From CAYTRS01 sp964440305 (GTDB lineage: Bacteria > Patescibacteriota > Minisyncoccia > Moranbacterales > JAKLHP01): a DNA stretch of 23,187 nucleotides. The stretch spans positions 1 through 23,187 of the forward strand of contig CAYTRS010000007.1 in the NCBI GenBank assembly GCA_964440305.1, given 5' to 3'. Under the pieces are notes generated by a model. The model ran no database searches and was not told the origin of the DNA. It worked only from the letters and a program-made list of their open reading frames with translations. Below, piece by piece: positions 1 through 6,528 of the stretch (position 1 is the stretch's first letter; every line of letters begins with the position of its first letter). The translations under genes were made by a program, and so were the position numbers.

Positions 1-1066
1 AATAGATTATTCCGTTAGCGTCAATGGCCGGAGTGGAATAAACTCCGCCGCCAGTCTCAAATTTCCATTTTAATGTCCCATCAGGATTGAGCGCGTAAAG
101 ATTATGATCACTAACCCCCTTGTCAATAATGCCAAAGTATATAGTTCCATCTTCACCAACAGAAGGGTTAGTCTCAAAAAATTCATTTACCTGGAAATGC
201 CACTTCTCTTTTCCTTCAGAAGATACCGCATATAATTTTCTGTTCGTTGAGGATATGTAAATTGTCCCGTCGCTTCCTATTGCCGGTGTTGAGTCAAACA
301 TGCCATCGCTTTTAGTAAATTTCCATTTTTCAGATCCATCTGAATTAAACGCATAAAGAGTTCCGTCTGCACATCCAAAAATTATTGTTCCATCATCTTC
401 CATTGTCGCGGAAGAATACACTTCTTTAATAATTTTAGCTGACCATTTTTCCGTTCCATTTGGATTGATAGCTATGAATCTATAACCTCCCTTGGCGTCT
501 TTGGTCATATCATTTGAACCAGCGCCTATATAAATTGTTCCATCAGGACCTATTAAAGGGGAATTAATGGTTCCCGAAAAAATTCCGCCTATCTCAAATT
601 CCCACTTTAGGGTTCCATTTGGATTAAGAGCATACAGCCTTGGTTTTCCATACTCCATGTCGCGCTTGTGGGAAATATTGTAAACTGGTCGCAAGTCATA
701 TAGGCTCGCAAAATAAATGGTGCCATCTTTTCCGATTGAAGGAGCTGATCTAAATTCTTCTCCTTCTTTGGTAAATCTCCATTTTTCCGTTCCATCGGAA
801 TTCAAAGCAAAAAAATTATCCTTGAAAGTGCCAAAATAAATAGTTCCGTCGCTTCCAATGGCGGGCGAGGCTTCTATGGCATGCTCCGCATTAAACTTCC
901 ATTTTAAATAAGGCTTATCAATATTAGTGGCGTATTTACTTACGCCGGTATGCCTTGGATTGGCGTGAAATGTCGGCCAAGGAGAATCGGCCACTTGCGC
1001 TTTCGCGATACTTGCTCCAAAAGAAAAAACCAGAAAAATTGCAAATGCAATCGTATATTTTTTCAT
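1..1066 (-). CDS. Exported PQQ-like beta-propeller repeat protein, 3' end outside the window
   Basis: The gene starts with ATG at 1064-1066 and stays open to the window edge, so about 355 residues are visible and the C-terminus is missing. Residues 1-23 form a signal peptide (MKKYT, a hydrophobic core, then SIAKA before QVADS), so the protein is probably secreted or surface-held. The rest is a run of about eight blades with the recurring pattern 'SPAIGSDGTIYFG' followed by 'LYALNPDGTLKWKF', the usual signature of PQQ/quinoprotein-like propellers (BamB-like fold). No cofactor or enzyme motif is visible, so a structural or ligand-binding role is more likely than dehydrogenase activity. A TATAAT box lies at 1082-1087. 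The gene is separated from the upstream DUF4396 gene by a terminator and is therefore probably transcribed alone. Confidence 0.85.
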   Translation of the reverse strand, partial: MKKYTIAFAIFLVFSFGASIAKAQVADSPWPTFHANPRHTGVSKYATNIDKPYLKWKFNAEHAIEASPAIGSDGTIYFGTFKDNFFALNSDGTEKWRFTKEGEEFRSAPSIGKDGTIYFASLYDLRPVYNISHKRDMEYGKPRLYALNPNGTLKWEFEIGGIFSGTINSPLIGPDGTIYIGAGSNDMTKDAKGGYRFIAINPNGTEKWSAKIIKEVYSSATMEDDGTIIFGCADGTLYAFNSDGSEKWKFTKSDGMFDSTPAIGSDGTIYISSTNRKLYAVSSEGKEKWHFQVNEFFETNPSVGEDGTIYFGIIDKGVSDHNLYALNPDGTLKWKFETGGGVYSTPAIDANGIIY

Positions 1067-1081
1067 TTTTATTTTAAAAAA

Positions 1082-1087
1082 ATTATA
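1082..1087 (-). promoter_or_regulatory. -10 box for the PQQ-propeller gene
   Basis: A perfect TATAAT on the minus strand ends 15 nt before the start codon at 1066. No convincing -35 lies 16-18 bp upstream, so this is a weak promoter call. Confidence 0.4.
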
Positions 1088-1151
1088 AGCCAGTTTATTT
1101 TCCCCCGATGTTCCAATTTTACTTCAAAACCCGCTGAAAATCAAACAAAAA

Positions 1152-1172
1152 ACATCTCTAAATTTGAGATGT
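1152..1172 (-). terminator. Intrinsic terminator after the DUF4396 gene
   Basis: A perfect 7-bp stem (ACATCTC / GAGATGT) has a 7-nt loop. On the minus strand it is followed by a T-run (TTTTTTG), and on the plus strand by CTTTTTT, so it can work both ways. It sits 64 bp downstream of the gene ending at 1236. Confidence 0.75.
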
Positions 1173-1235
1173 CTTTTTTACATGTGCTACAGACTACCTA
1201 CCCCTCCGTCAAGGGCGGATAAATGCAGAATCTGT

Positions 1236-1670
1236 TCAATGATGAATATGATTTTTCTTCAATCCTTTCAAGATCATGAAATAATTCACGGGATAAGCCG
1301 CCAAAAAACCCGCGATAACTGAAACTATAAGGCCGATCCAGAAAAGAGAGGTGAAGACTGTTGCTGTTAATACTCCAGGAATTAAAAATGCGGTTAAATT
1401 TTCCCCCGTTTCCATAACGGCAATGCTCGCCGTCTCTCCCGCTACCGTAATTTTGGTCGCAGCTTTAAAGCCAAAGCCCTTTTTCAAAAGAGGGGTCATT
1501 GTCAAGCCATAACCCCCGACAAATCCCAAAATTATCGCCAATGCCATTGTCGGCATTACTGGCCAACCCAGAATGGTGCCGACTATTAAGCCAGTCGTAT
1601 CTCCGATTCCGCATCCGATCACGCAATGAAGGGTTACTTTAAATGCCAATTTTACGTTATCTTGCTGCAT
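1236..1670 (-). CDS. DUF4396 family integral membrane protein
   Basis: A 144-aa, very hydrophobic protein with about four membrane helices. It opens with the motif 'LHCVIGCGIGD' (residues 14-24; His15, Cys16, Cys20, Asp24), followed by a glycine-rich helix, the acidic 'AGETASIAVMETGEN' segment (residues 77-91) and a final 'AAYPVNYFMI' helix. This order is characteristic of DUF4396 proteins. The Cys/His pair and the membrane glutamates suggest metal or ion handling, but the family has no established function. A His-rich tail (HIHH) ends the protein. The start is the only early Met. It is 127 bp downstream of the 171-aa gene on the same strand and is closed by the terminator at 1152-1172. Confidence 0.8.
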   Translation of the reverse strand: MQQDNVKLAFKVTLHCVIGCGIGDTTGLIVGTILGWPVMPTMALAIILGFVGGYGLTMTPLLKKGFGFKAATKITVAGETASIAVMETGENLTAFLIPGVLTATVFTSLFWIGLIVSVIAGFLAAYPVNYFMILKGLKKNHIHH

Positions 1671-1797
1671 ACTGATATTTTACAACAATCTCTAGTATTT
1701 TATTTTGGTATAAAAAATAGAGCTTTATCCGCAAGTCGGCGGAAGTTGCCAAAACACAAATAGCACAGATTCCTAAAACGGCATGAATGATTTTTCC

Positions 1798-2313
1798 CTA
1801 CATTTTTCTGGAATCGTATGCCCAATGCAGAACCGCTTGGCGTTGGCGGGCCCGGCAAGAAAAATTCTCCTTCCGACAATTCTTTTTTATCTGCGCGATA
1901 TGCCGAACAATGGCTTTCCATCTTTTTATCTGCCGCGTGTCATCTTCGCACCTTCGACCCATATAATAACGGCAATACCACTGAAACCAGCCCCGAGGAT
2001 CATCTTTCCATATCCAGCCTTTCTTTTTCCAAACTGAAAGCGGTTGCGAAGCGTTGATTCCAAAGAAATTAAGATTCGGATCATGAAACTTTGAATTAAG
2101 TTTGGCTTTTTCAAACCAATCAGCCGGAAATTCTTTTCGGCAATCAGTCATGTATTTCCCGCCAAAAACTCCTAATGCGAGCATTTCTTTTGGCGTAAGT
2201 TCCGGCTTGAACAACGGATCAAAATTTTTCCCGACCGGTTCCGTCAATTCGTATGCATAACCCTGTTGCATTTTGTCACTAACCGAGACAATTTTTATTT
2301 TTTGTTTGGACAT
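1798..2313 (-). CDS. Conserved protein of unknown function (171 aa, Trp/Tyr-rich)
   Basis: A soluble 171-aa protein with no signal peptide or membrane segment. I recognise it as a widely distributed conserved hypothetical. Its hallmarks are 'KPELTPKEMLALGVFGGKYM' (about residues 36-55), 'NFFGINASQPLSVWKKKGW', 'DDPRGWFQWYCRYYMGRR' and a C-terminal 'RRQRQAVLHWAYDSRK'-type block rich in Trp, Tyr, Arg and Cys. No catalytic motif can be named. The start codon at 2311-2313 is 1 bp beyond the tspO stop, so it is co-transcribed with tspO and probably translationally coupled, having no Shine-Dalgarno of its own. It ends with TAG. Confidence 0.75.
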   Translation of the reverse strand: MSKQKIKIVSVSDKMQQGYAYELTEPVGKNFDPLFKPELTPKEMLALGVFGGKYMTDCRKEFPADWFEKAKLNSKFHDPNLNFFGINASQPLSVWKKKGWIWKDDPRGWFQWYCRYYMGRRCEDDTRQIKRWKAIVRHIAQIKKNCRKENFSCRARQRQAVLHWAYDSRKM

Positions 2314-2314
2314 C

Positions 2315-2782
2315 TTAATTTAAAATCCAGATCGAATAATTTAGATAGCCGGCGAAACTCACCCAGAGAATATAGGGCGCGAGCAGCCAGGCGGCCAAGC
2401 GAGAAATTTTGGCAAAAGCGATGATCGTGGCGAGAATAGCCAGCCAAAGAAAAATCATTTCAAAAAGAGCGCCGCCCGGGCTATGAAGGCCAAAAAAGAT
2501 AATCGACCAAAGAATGTTCAAAATCATCTGAATTCCAAAAACCAAATAAGCCAAGGTTCTTCTTTTTCCACTCTCGTCTATCCAAACAAGATAGAGTGCG
2601 TAACCCATCAGAAGAAACAGCATCGTCCAGACCGGACCAAACACCCATGCGGGCGGATTGATCGCAGGTTTTTCCAATGTCAAATACCAATCTTTCACGG
2701 AAATGGCCGTAAAAACACTCCCCAGCCCTCCCGCCAGTTGCGGAATGAGAAGCGAGATAATAAGTTTGTATGTTTTTTTCAT
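2315..2782 (-). CDS. tspO: TspO/MBR (translocator) family membrane protein
   Basis: A 155-aa protein, the usual TspO length, with five predicted membrane helices. Family motifs are clear: 'WYLTLEKPAINPPAWVFGPV' (residues 32-51), 'WTMLFLLMGYALYLVW' (52-67), 'LNILWSIIFFG' (88-98) and 'PYILWVSFAGYLNYSIWILN' (136-155). These aromatic-rich segments line the porphyrin-binding pocket in characterised TspO proteins, which sense or degrade tetrapyrroles or act in stress responses. What it binds here is unknown. It is the first gene of a two-gene unit with the 171-aa protein, 1 bp downstream. No Shine-Dalgarno is seen. Confidence 0.93.
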   Translation of the reverse strand: MKKTYKLIISLLIPQLAGGLGSVFTAISVKDWYLTLEKPAINPPAWVFGPVWTMLFLLMGYALYLVWIDESGKRRTLAYLVFGIQMILNILWSIIFFGLHSPGGALFEMIFLWLAILATIIAFAKISRLAAWLLAPYILWVSFAGYLNYSIWILN

Positions 2783-2831
2783 ATTTTAAGTAAGCTTATT
2801 TAAAAAATTAAATAATATCTTTTTTTGAATA

Positions 2832-3134
2832 TTAACCCCATATCAAAATAAATTCGCATCCACGAGAATCAGCTTTTAGAAAATGCTTAGAGCCTTTTTT
2901 ATTTACAACCATATCTCCTTTATTGTATTTCTTATTTCCATCAGACATACTACCTTTTAAAATATAGTTATATCTTGTATCCGGGTGTTTATGTAGCGGG
3001 ATTTTTTTGTAAGGTTTTATTTTTAAAATAGAAATGTTTAATCCATTTTTATTTACTATGCACTGTTTTTCAAAAACATCATTTTGTATTTCCTTCCATT
3101 TAATATCTGCTGTTTTTATATGCTTATCGTTCAT
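2832..3134 (-). CDS. Small single-domain cupin protein
   Basis: A 100-aa protein that is essentially one cupin barrel. Cupin motif 1 is 'PLHKHPDTRYNYILKG' (residues 46-61, metal-ligand candidates His48 and His50). Motif 2 is 'GDMVVNKKGSKH' (73-84, ligand His84). It resembles the ChrR-like cupins that bind Zn or other divalent metals in sensing or small-molecule enzymes. The substrate cannot be inferred. It lies 16 bp downstream of the PsbP-like gene and is probably co-transcribed with it. Codon usage is distinctly AT-rich compared with the neighbouring tspO unit. Confidence 0.8.
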   Translation of the reverse strand: MNDKHIKTADIKWKEIQNDVFEKQCIVNKNGLNISILKIKPYKKIPLHKHPDTRYNYILKGSMSDGNKKYNKGDMVVNKKGSKHFLKADSRGCEFILIWG

Positions 3135-3150
3135 TTCTTTGCAATTTTAT

Positions 3151-4200
3151 TTATTCTGCTTTAAGAGTTTTTAAAATTTCCGGCACTTCTTTGGATCTTT
3201 CACATTGAAAATTATCTAATTGTACACAACTACTGATTTCACCAGAAGAAATAGAAATTTTCCAGTCGTTCGTTTGACCTATTAACTTTAATGCGTTGGG
3301 AATTGGCTTATCTTTAGATAAAATATACAATTGAAAAATACAAAAAGATTGGGCGCCTGATTTTGGAATGGAAAAACAAAGTGTTCCGTCATTTCCCGGT
3401 TCCGAAACTTTATAACCCTGCCAAGTCGCTGGAAGCTCTAAATTAAATTGATATTTTGAATTACTGTAAACAATTTTTTGAAATTGTTCAGATTTTTCTT
3501 CATAGGAAGGATCGTTGATATCATTGGTTTCTAAAAATCGGAAGCTGTCTAGCATTGCTTGCAAAATAGCCGTTTCCTTCCATAATTTGCTTGAATCAAG
3601 AACATTAATATCTTCATTTTCTTCATCTAAAAAGATGCGGTATGAAATATCGCCGTTGATCACTTTTATCTGCTGTCTGACCATGCCTGTTTGGCCATTT
3701 TTTCTTCCATATCCGCTTTGAAAATATTCGACAAAAGCAGCGTCCTTTCCTCCAACTTTTATTAATTTTTTATCAATTAATTTATAATCCGAACCTGCTC
3801 CCAAGGGAAGGTCTGTTTCAATGGTTTCATTGGCATCTATTTTATGGATATTGCCAACCATGAGATTCGGATGAATCTTTTCACTTGATTTTGGCGCAAA
3901 ATACGGAGCGGAAAAATCTTCCGCTGGGACATTATTTAAGGTCTCGATCTCCCAGTCGGCTGGATATTTTATTTCATAGCCAAATTTTATATTTTGGTAA
4001 AGCTTCCAATTAGAAGTATCAATTTCTTCAATGTTTTTTGTTTCAGAAGTTGTTTTTTGATTTATTGACTGTATTGTTGGCTGGGATATTGGTGCTTGCG
4101 ATTTCTTTGTAAACATCCAGCCAATTATTCCTGCAGTGACTGTTACAATTATGATAATAATTACAGTAGCAACAATATTGCCTTTTTCTCTTTGTTCCAT
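3151..4200 (-). CDS. Membrane-anchored PsbP/lipoprotein-like protein with two YPxxW-type domains
   Basis: A 349-aa protein with a short charged N-terminus (MEQREKGN), one long hydrophobic helix at about residues 9-30 (rich in Ile/Val) and then a Ser/Thr/Gln linker. It is therefore an anchored protein whose bulk lies outside the cytoplasm. Two related domains follow. The first starts 'KFGYEIKYPADWEIE' (about 72-86), and the second starts 'SKYQFNLELPATWQGY' (about 248-263). This arrangement (F-x-hydrophobic-x-YP/LP-x-x-W) is common in uncharacterised PsbP-like proteins of candidate-phyla bacteria. No enzyme motif is visible. A perfect extended -10 lies 29 bp upstream of the ATG. Confidence 0.65.
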   Translation of the reverse strand: MEQREKGNIVATVIIIIIVTVTAGIIGWMFTKKSQAPISQPTIQSINQKTTSETKNIEEIDTSNWKLYQNIKFGYEIKYPADWEIETLNNVPAEDFSAPYFAPKSSEKIHPNLMVGNIHKIDANETIETDLPLGAGSDYKLIDKKLIKVGGKDAAFVEYFQSGYGRKNGQTGMVRQQIKVINGDISYRIFLDEENEDINVLDSSKLWKETAILQAMLDSFRFLETNDINDPSYEEKSEQFQKIVYSNSKYQFNLELPATWQGYKVSEPGNDGTLCFSIPKSGAQSFCIFQLYILSKDKPIPNALKLIGQTNDWKISISSGEISSCVQLDNFQCERSKEVPEILKTLKAE

Positions 4201-4228
4201 ATTTTTTATTTATCAATTTATATTTTTC

Positions 4229-4237
4229 ATTATATCA
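4229..4237 (-). promoter_or_regulatory. Extended -10 promoter for the PsbP-like gene
   Basis: The minus strand reads TGATATAAT, a perfect TGnTATAAT extended -10. No -35 is recognisable, as is usual for extended -10 promoters. A start about 7 nt downstream would give a leader of about 22 nt before the ATG at 4200, close to that of the surface-protein gene at 20124. Confidence 0.6.
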
Positions 4238-4268
4238 CTATTTGTAACGCTCTGCTTGATTATAAAAA

Positions 4269-4291
4269 ATAACCCATTATATAAGGGCTAT
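4269..4291 (-). terminator. Intrinsic terminator of an orphan minus-strand unit
   Basis: On the minus strand ATAGCCC pairs with GGGTTAT (7 bp including one G-U) around a 9-nt loop, then runs into TTTTT. It follows no intact gene. It may belong to the 28-codon open frame that ends inside its loop. Confidence 0.5.
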
Positions 4292-4363
4292 TTTGTTGGC
4301 TCCCCCTGACGGATATGTTCCGCCACTTGAATATCCCGCAGATGGAGCTTGAATTACAGCTGC
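4277..4363 (-). pseudogene. Possible 3' remnant of a gene, or structured small transcript
   Basis: This stretch sits between the terminator of the Cas2-like gene and the promoter of the PsbP-like gene. One minus-strand frame is open for 28 codons and ends '...YPSGGANKIALI', with its TAA in the loop of the terminator at 4269-4291, as an authentic gene end would. There is no start codon, and a stop lies just upstream, so any gene is truncated. The same DNA also folds: GCTCC/GGAGC encloses GGATAT/ATATCC. I cannot tell a decayed coding tail from a small RNA. Confidence 0.25.
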
Positions 4364-4422
4364 TTAATCTTACTCCAAATATTTGCCTTTGACAAGCATC
4401 AGGATATTCATATATCAAACAA

Positions 4423-4450
4423 AAAGAGGCCAAACGTCTTTAGCCTCTTT
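4423..4450 (-). terminator. Terminator of the Cas2-like gene
   Basis: A perfect 8-bp stem (AAAGAGGC / GCCTCTTT) has a 12-nt loop and is followed on the minus strand by a T-rich run. It lies 14 bp after the stop at 4464. Confidence 0.8.
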
Positions 4451-4463
4451 CTGAATTTTAACT

Positions 4464-4727
4464 CTAAGCTTTCAGCCAGTCCCAGTATTGATTATTAAGC
4501 CAGCCAGCATAGTTCCGAGTTACTTCAATGACTAGGAGTCCGTCGTTTTCATCTATTTCACTCCTAATAATTTTTGATACCTCACTCGGCGACTTGGTTG
4601 TCTTAAATAACCAGACTGATTCTAACGGCTTGATCCGATCGGTGGAAATTTGGTTTTTGAGTACAGCATATAAGTCGCTATAATCTCTTCCCGGCTTTCT
4701 TAGATCGTAACTAACCAGTATAATCAT
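4464..4727 (-). CDS. Stand-alone Cas2-fold protein ('SinR family' type)
   Basis: An 87-aa protein that begins with a hydrophobic strand and a conserved Asp ('MIILVSYDLRKPGRDYSDLY', residues 1-20). It continues with 'ESVWLFKTTKSPSEVSKIIR' (about 36-55) and 'DGLLVIEVTRNYAGW', and ends 'WDWLKA'. This is the pattern of the small Cas2/VapD-like ferredoxin-fold proteins often labelled SinR family in databases, unrelated to the Bacillus SinR regulator. No CRISPR array, cas1 or toxin-antitoxin partner is near it. Function is unknown; RNase or DNase activity as in some Cas2/VapD relatives is possible. The gene is monocistronic and has its own terminator. It may mark the last host gene before the accessory region. 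Confidence 0.6.
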   Translation of the reverse strand: MIILVSYDLRKPGRDYSDLYAVLKNQISTDRIKPLESVWLFKTTKSPSEVSKIIRSEIDENDGLLVIEVTRNYAGWLNNQYWDWLKA

Positions 4728-4898
4728 TTTTTTGTCGTAACTTGTATATCCGCATTTCCTCTGCTAGAATGTGATTAGCGATACATTCTGTGAGAAGCAA
4801 AACATTACCCGATTCGACCTGGCTTTTATAAAAACAAAATTCTCACATTTGAGTTAATATAAAAGCCCTCGGTTGTTTCACCAGCAATTAGAAACACG

Positions 4899-4924
4899 AA
4901 AAAGCTACCTCAAAGTAGCTTTTT
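4899..4924 (-). terminator. Terminator overlapping the end of the ImmA-type gene
   Basis: A perfect 10-bp stem (AAAAAGCTAC / GTAGCTTTTT) has a 6-nt loop. The upstream gene's TGA stop (4910-4912) lies at the loop, so the last three codons form one arm. On the minus strand the far arm ends in T5. Confidence 0.85.
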
Positions 4925-5581
4925 TCTATTTCCAATAAAACCAAGATCCTCAAGCCTTATCCCGAACGCTTTTTTCGAAATTCCAAACCTTTCCTTAATT
5001 CCAGGATAGACACTCTCAAAATTAAAATTATTTTTCAACCCGCCATTTTCTACTAGTCCTATTTCCGAAAGATAATCAATCAAGTTGAATTTCGGAACAA
5101 GCAGAGCTGAGGCATATTTATACGCTTGCCATTCCAACCTTTTTTCCCGTTTATCTAATAGGGCTTTATTGCTTTGAGGTGGCAATGGCTTATCTCGCCA
5201 ATCCACAACCTGACCATTTTCTAATCGCATTATAGAAAGATGCAAAGAGAGGTGTCCGGCTTCGTGCGCTACAGTAAAATTTACTCTCTCCGGAGAACAA
5301 TTCGGATTTACATATATGGTCTTATTTTTAGGATCCAGACAGCCCCAGATTTCCTCTCCGGCATTTTCGGGTGAAATTTCCTGGAATACTATTTGAAACC
5401 CCCACATTATTTCCACGAAGTTATCGACATCTAATTTCAATCCCGGAGATTTTCCGAATTTTTTTTGATACATTCCCCTGTATTTTTTAATATCCTGCAT
5501 AACTTGAAATTCAATCTCGTCCCTCGTCAGGGTGTATGTATCTACGATCGGCATCCAATTTTTGTGTAATTTAATTTTCAT
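4910..5581 (-). CDS. ImmA/IrrE family metallo-endopeptidase
   Basis: A 223-aa cytoplasmic protein. The zinc-protease signature 'FTVAHEAGHLSLHL' contains HEAGH at residues 106-110, and a likely third ligand is Glu150 in 'RLEWQAYKYASALLVP', a typical IrrE/ImmA (peptidase M78) arrangement. The C-terminus (about 190-216) looks like the small winged-helix end of the family. Members such as Bacillus ImmA cleave a partner XRE repressor to induce a mobile element. Here the partner overlaps: the ATG lies 11 nt inside the end of the XRE gene, so the two are translationally coupled. The terminator stem includes the last codons. This pair is the probable induction switch of the adjacent element, by analogy only. 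Confidence 0.88.
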   Translation of the reverse strand: MKIKLHKNWMPIVDTYTLTRDEIEFQVMQDIKKYRGMYQKKFGKSPGLKLDVDNFVEIMWGFQIVFQEISPENAGEEIWGCLDPKNKTIYVNPNCSPERVNFTVAHEAGHLSLHLSIMRLENGQVVDWRDKPLPPQSNKALLDKREKRLEWQAYKYASALLVPKFNLIDYLSEIGLVENGGLKNNFNFESVYPGIKERFGISKKAFGIRLEDLGFIGNRKKLL

Positions 5582-5912
5582 TTTCTTTTTCCTTATCTTT
5601 TTTTATTTTTCTGAAAAGACGCACGGCTAAATCCTTTTTTTCAGCATCATTAAACTCAGCCCACCCATCCATCACTTCCGTAGTAGTGTAGCTTAAAACT
5701 AAATCCTTATATTCTTCTTCACTTAGCTCATATTCCTCTCTTATCTGGGCTAAAAATTTCCTGGATGGCTTAATGATGCCGGCTTCAACTCTGCTTAGGT
5801 ATGTGAAATAATTGCTCCTAGGCCGTATTTTTTCTCCGACATTTCGAAGGCTTATTCCTGGGAAATGACTTTCCCGCAAATGCCTAATTTTTTCCCCAAA
5901 ATCATTTTGCAT
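5571..5912 (-). CDS. XRE-family helix-turn-helix repressor, partner of the ImmA-type protease
   Basis: A 113-aa protein. It has an N-terminal Cro/C1-type HTH (about residues 4-60, with 'SLRNVGEKIRPRSNYFTYLSR' split over the two helices and 'RVEAGIIKPS' as the start of helix 4) and a charged Lys/Glu tail. I placed the start at the ATG 5910-5912, which gives 'MQNDFGEKIRHLRE' and has GGAA 6 nt upstream. A longer frame reaches a TTG at 5954, but that codon abuts the -10 box (5945-5950) and would lie upstream of the transcription start. An ATG at 5924 is a second possibility. It is followed directly by, and overlaps, the ImmA/IrrE gene. Confidence 0.85.
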   Translation of the reverse strand: MQNDFGEKIRHLRESHFPGISLRNVGEKIRPRSNYFTYLSRVEAGIIKPSRKFLAQIREEYELSEEEYKDLVLSYTTTEVMDGWAEFNDAEKKDLAVRLFRKIKKDKEKENEN

Positions 5913-5944
5913 ATAAAATTCCATTAAATTATTACTGTTTCTTA

Positions 5945-5973
5945 ATTTTATCAACGATTCGTATTTTTGTCAA
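5945..5973 (-). promoter_or_regulatory. Sigma-70 promoter of the XRE-ImmA operon
   Basis: Minus strand: TTGACA (5968-5973), a 17-bp spacer, then TAAAAT (5945-5950). The -35 is perfect and the -10 has one change. The expected start near 5938 gives a 26-nt leader to the ATG at 5912. The XRE protein probably acts on this region, but I see no obvious dyad between the boxes. Confidence 0.8.
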
Positions 5974-5993
5974 CACAAGTTTCAAGCATATCA

Positions 5994-6019
5994 AAAAATG
6001 GCTTTTTCTAGCCATTTTT
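5994..6019. terminator. Bidirectional terminator after the restriction-modification operon
   Basis: A perfect 10-bp stem (AAAAATGGCT / AGCCATTTTT) has a 6-nt loop and T-runs on both strands. On the minus strand it closes the operon ending with the membrane protein at 6074. It lies immediately upstream of the XRE promoter and insulates it. Confidence 0.8.
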
Positions 6020-6073
6020 AATTTATTATTATCCTTGTTATTTTTATGCCAGTATTTTGAGGAAGTCTCTTTT

Positions 6074-6451
6074 TTATTTTTTCAAAATTCTCCCAATAAT
6101 AGCGTTTATCCCTTCCGTTATATTTTTAATGAAATATGGCCACCATCCCAGCACACCAATGAAAAAAGCTAAACATAAAACAAAGTCTTTGACAGATAAC
6201 TCATTTGATTGTGCTATTTCAGGCCATCTAATTGCTACTATAAAATATCCTATAGCACCGGTTATAAAATAGCTTACAAAATCACGCCACACTTCGAAAA
6301 ACCAAAAAGCGCTACCGCTTTCGAATTCTAGCTTTTTAATTTTTCCCCGAATTTCTTTATTTACCTTAATTTTGTATGCTGCGATTCTACTAAAAAAACC
6401 AAATATAGCACTAACAACCAAAAGAATTAACCAGATATATACATTATTCAT
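6074..6451 (-). CDS. Small membrane protein of unknown function, end of the R-M operon
   Basis: A 125-aa protein with three predicted membrane helices: about residues 3-25, 58-74 ('YFITGAIGYFIVAI') and 88-108 ('DFVLCLAFFIGVLGWWPYFI'). A basic stretch (about 27-40) follows helix 1. No family is recognised. A good Shine-Dalgarno (GGAG, 8 nt before the ATG) supports the start. It lies 77 bp downstream of the Rx4H protein with no terminator between, so it is probably the last gene of the hsd operon. Small membrane proteins in defence operons can be effectors or immunity factors, but nothing here shows which. Confidence 0.6.
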   Translation of the reverse strand: MNNVYIWLILLVVSAIFGFFSRIAAYKIKVNKEIRGKIKKLEFESGSAFWFFEVWRDFVSYFITGAIGYFIVAIRWPEIAQSNELSVKDFVLCLAFFIGVLGWWPYFIKNITEGINAIIGRILKK

Positions 6452-6528
6452 AATTTTTTCTCCGAAACTCGGATATTTTATCTTTAATTTTGGCCAAAAT
6501 GTTTGATATGGCCATAAAATAATGTAAT

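Noticed and set aside
950..1222. Plus-strand 90-codon frame opposite the PQQ-propeller gene's 5' end and its upstream gap
   Set aside because: It crosses the signal peptide region, the -10 box and the terminator in antisense and has no protein-like pattern.
2796..2815. Inverted repeat TTATTTAA / TTAAATAA between the cupin and tspO genes as a terminator
   Set aside because: The stem is only A-T pairs and no T-run follows on the minus strand, so it would be a very weak terminator.
5913..5954. N-terminal extension of the XRE repressor from a TTG
   Set aside because: The TTG abuts the -10 box of the operon's own promoter and would lie upstream of the transcription start.
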